From positions 1-16,007 of the forward strand of contig DEPD01000037.1 in the NCBI GenBank assembly GCA_002358575.1: a stretch of DNA of 16,007 bases. The letters run 5' to 3'. Below, one piece after another: positions 15,414-16,007 of this stretch. The notes under the pieces were generated by a model. It was not told the DNA's origin, searched no databases, and saw only the letters and a program-made list of their open reading frames with translations. The position numbers were made by a program, and so were the translations under genes. The stretch comes from Lachnospiraceae bacterium UBA3401 (GTDB lineage: Bacteria > Bacillota > Clostridia > Lachnospirales > Lachnospiraceae). The first letter of the stretch is position 1; each line of letters starts with the position of its first letter.

Positions 15414-15996
15414 ATGAAGGGTATTTTATACCAATGTGATACCTGTGCACATTATAAAGAGAAGATTATGAAATATGCAAATGCAAAGCCGAATACACAT
15501 ATTTGAGAAAAGAATAGATTTTATAGAAGGACTAGATACGTATATTTCGCCCGTTGATCCAGGTTGGAGGGGGAGATTAATTCCCCCAGAACCTAAATAT
15601 TTAGCAGACTTACAGATATATTTAGGGATGCAAAAAGGAAATCCAAAAGTACCAGAATCCTATTTAAAATTTGCATGTTATGCGATTAAAGGTGATGGAG
15701 GACTTTTATCTGATGTTTTACTTGGGGATTTCTGCCTTGCTAGGTTACCTGAAATAACAGGAAATCAAAATAACGATGATTTGCTTATCGATGAACTAAA
15801 TTGTTTCTGGAATGAGATGGGGGTGATGTATTTTATAGATTAAAAAAATGATGGTAAAATATCTTGTGAAGGAGATTATTATATAAGTTCATCTTTTGAA
15901 AATCTTTTATTTCAATGTGCTGTGCAAAAATATAAGAAGAGTTATTATAGCAATTATTTATCTAGGAATTGTAGAAAAATAACTGACACATCTTGA
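15414..15996 (+). pseudogene. Broken SMI1/KNR4 (SUKH)-like immunity-type gene
   Basis: The longest intact piece is 15475-15843 (122 codons, start MQMQSRIHIFEKRID). Two breaks are visible. First, an overlapping frame from ATG 15414 reads MKGILYQCDTCAHYKEKIMK and on to PNTHI, then stops at 15504 just where the other frame supplies FEKRIDFIEGL; loss of two bases in the CATATTT stretch would explain this. Second, TAA at 15841 interrupts MGVMYFID, after which the same frame stays open for 50 codons (KNDGKISCEGDYYISSSFEN and further) up to TGA at 15994, inside the element copy that starts at 15963. PPEPKYLADLQIYLG, VPESYLKFA and the late FID-NDG-I-EG pattern resemble SUKH proteins, which neutralise toxins. 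No toxin gene is visible in the window. The family call is tentative; the decay is better supported. Confidence 0.5.
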
Positions 15997-16007
15997 CTTG
16001 TCTATTT
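15963..16007 (+). repeat. Left end of a type B palindromic element (partial, cut by window end)
   Basis: The sequence starts TAGGAATTGTAGAAAAATAA and continues CTGACACATCTTGACTTG then CTATTT. It matches the left arm of the element at 1323-1367 almost base for base after the first few positions. The rest lies outside the window. It supplies the stop codon (15994) of the extended SUKH-like reading frame, so it probably inserted into, or at the end of, that gene. Confidence 0.65.

Noticed and set aside
1..16007. tRNA, rRNA, CRISPR array, complete IS with transposase, riboswitch
   Set aside because: Looked for by eye on both strands; no cloverleaf, regular spacer-repeat array, transposase or known leader structure was recognised.

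Overview
The window looks like chromosomal DNA of a low-to-medium GC Gram-positive anaerobe, most likely a clostridium of the Lachnospiraceae type. The basis is AGGAGG-type ribosome binding sites, TTGACA/TATAAT-like promoters, GTG and TTG starts, and the protein families present. This is judged from family resemblance only, with no database search.

Left part (1-1514). This is a decayed accessory strip. It holds one intact minus-strand gene for a membrane-anchored C39-like cysteine peptidase (331-972). Directly upstream of it is the 3' remnant of a lost operon partner (979-1100). Two different palindromic MITE-like elements of about 165 bp follow (1101-1266 and 1323-1486). Related ends of the second element also lie at the two window edges (1-33 inverted, 15963-16007 direct), so this element is a dispersed family that brackets the region. 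Upstream of the C39 gene's 3' end lies a set of imperfect ATTGTGCA-containing repeats (197-296).

Centre (1515-15258). All genes run on the plus strand. A small IroE/YbbA-like alpha/beta hydrolase begins about 30 bp after the second palindromic element. A good sigma-A promoter overlaps its stop codon and probably drives the following genes: a galactokinase-family GHMP kinase, a secreted and membrane-anchored 660-aa protein, an ABC-2 type ATPase and permease, a DUF4175-like membrane coiled-coil protein with a Gly/Asn/Gln linker, a MoxR-type AAA+ ATPase, a DUF58 protein, and a 1514-aa membrane protein with three von Willebrand factor A (VWA) domains. Spacings are short and several genes overlap (ATPase-permease by 4 nt, MoxR-DUF58 by 4 nt, DUF58-VWA by 12 nt or less), so most of this is one transcription unit. 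The MoxR/DUF58/BatA-like/VWA set is a known type of AAA+ chaperone and metal-dependent VWA module. Here it is joined to an ABC-2 exporter and three large envelope proteins. I infer a cell-envelope assembly or export machine whose substrate is unknown. The 1514-aa protein looks like a fusion of a BatA-like protein with a VWA/GATase-like protein, normally separate genes.

Right part (15259-16007). An AT-rich spacer is followed by a broken gene resembling SMI1/KNR4 (SUKH) immunity-type proteins. It shows an apparent frameshift near 15501, an in-frame TAA at 15841 and a palindromic element end running into its 3' end. No tRNA, rRNA, CRISPR array or complete insertion sequence with a transposase was seen.
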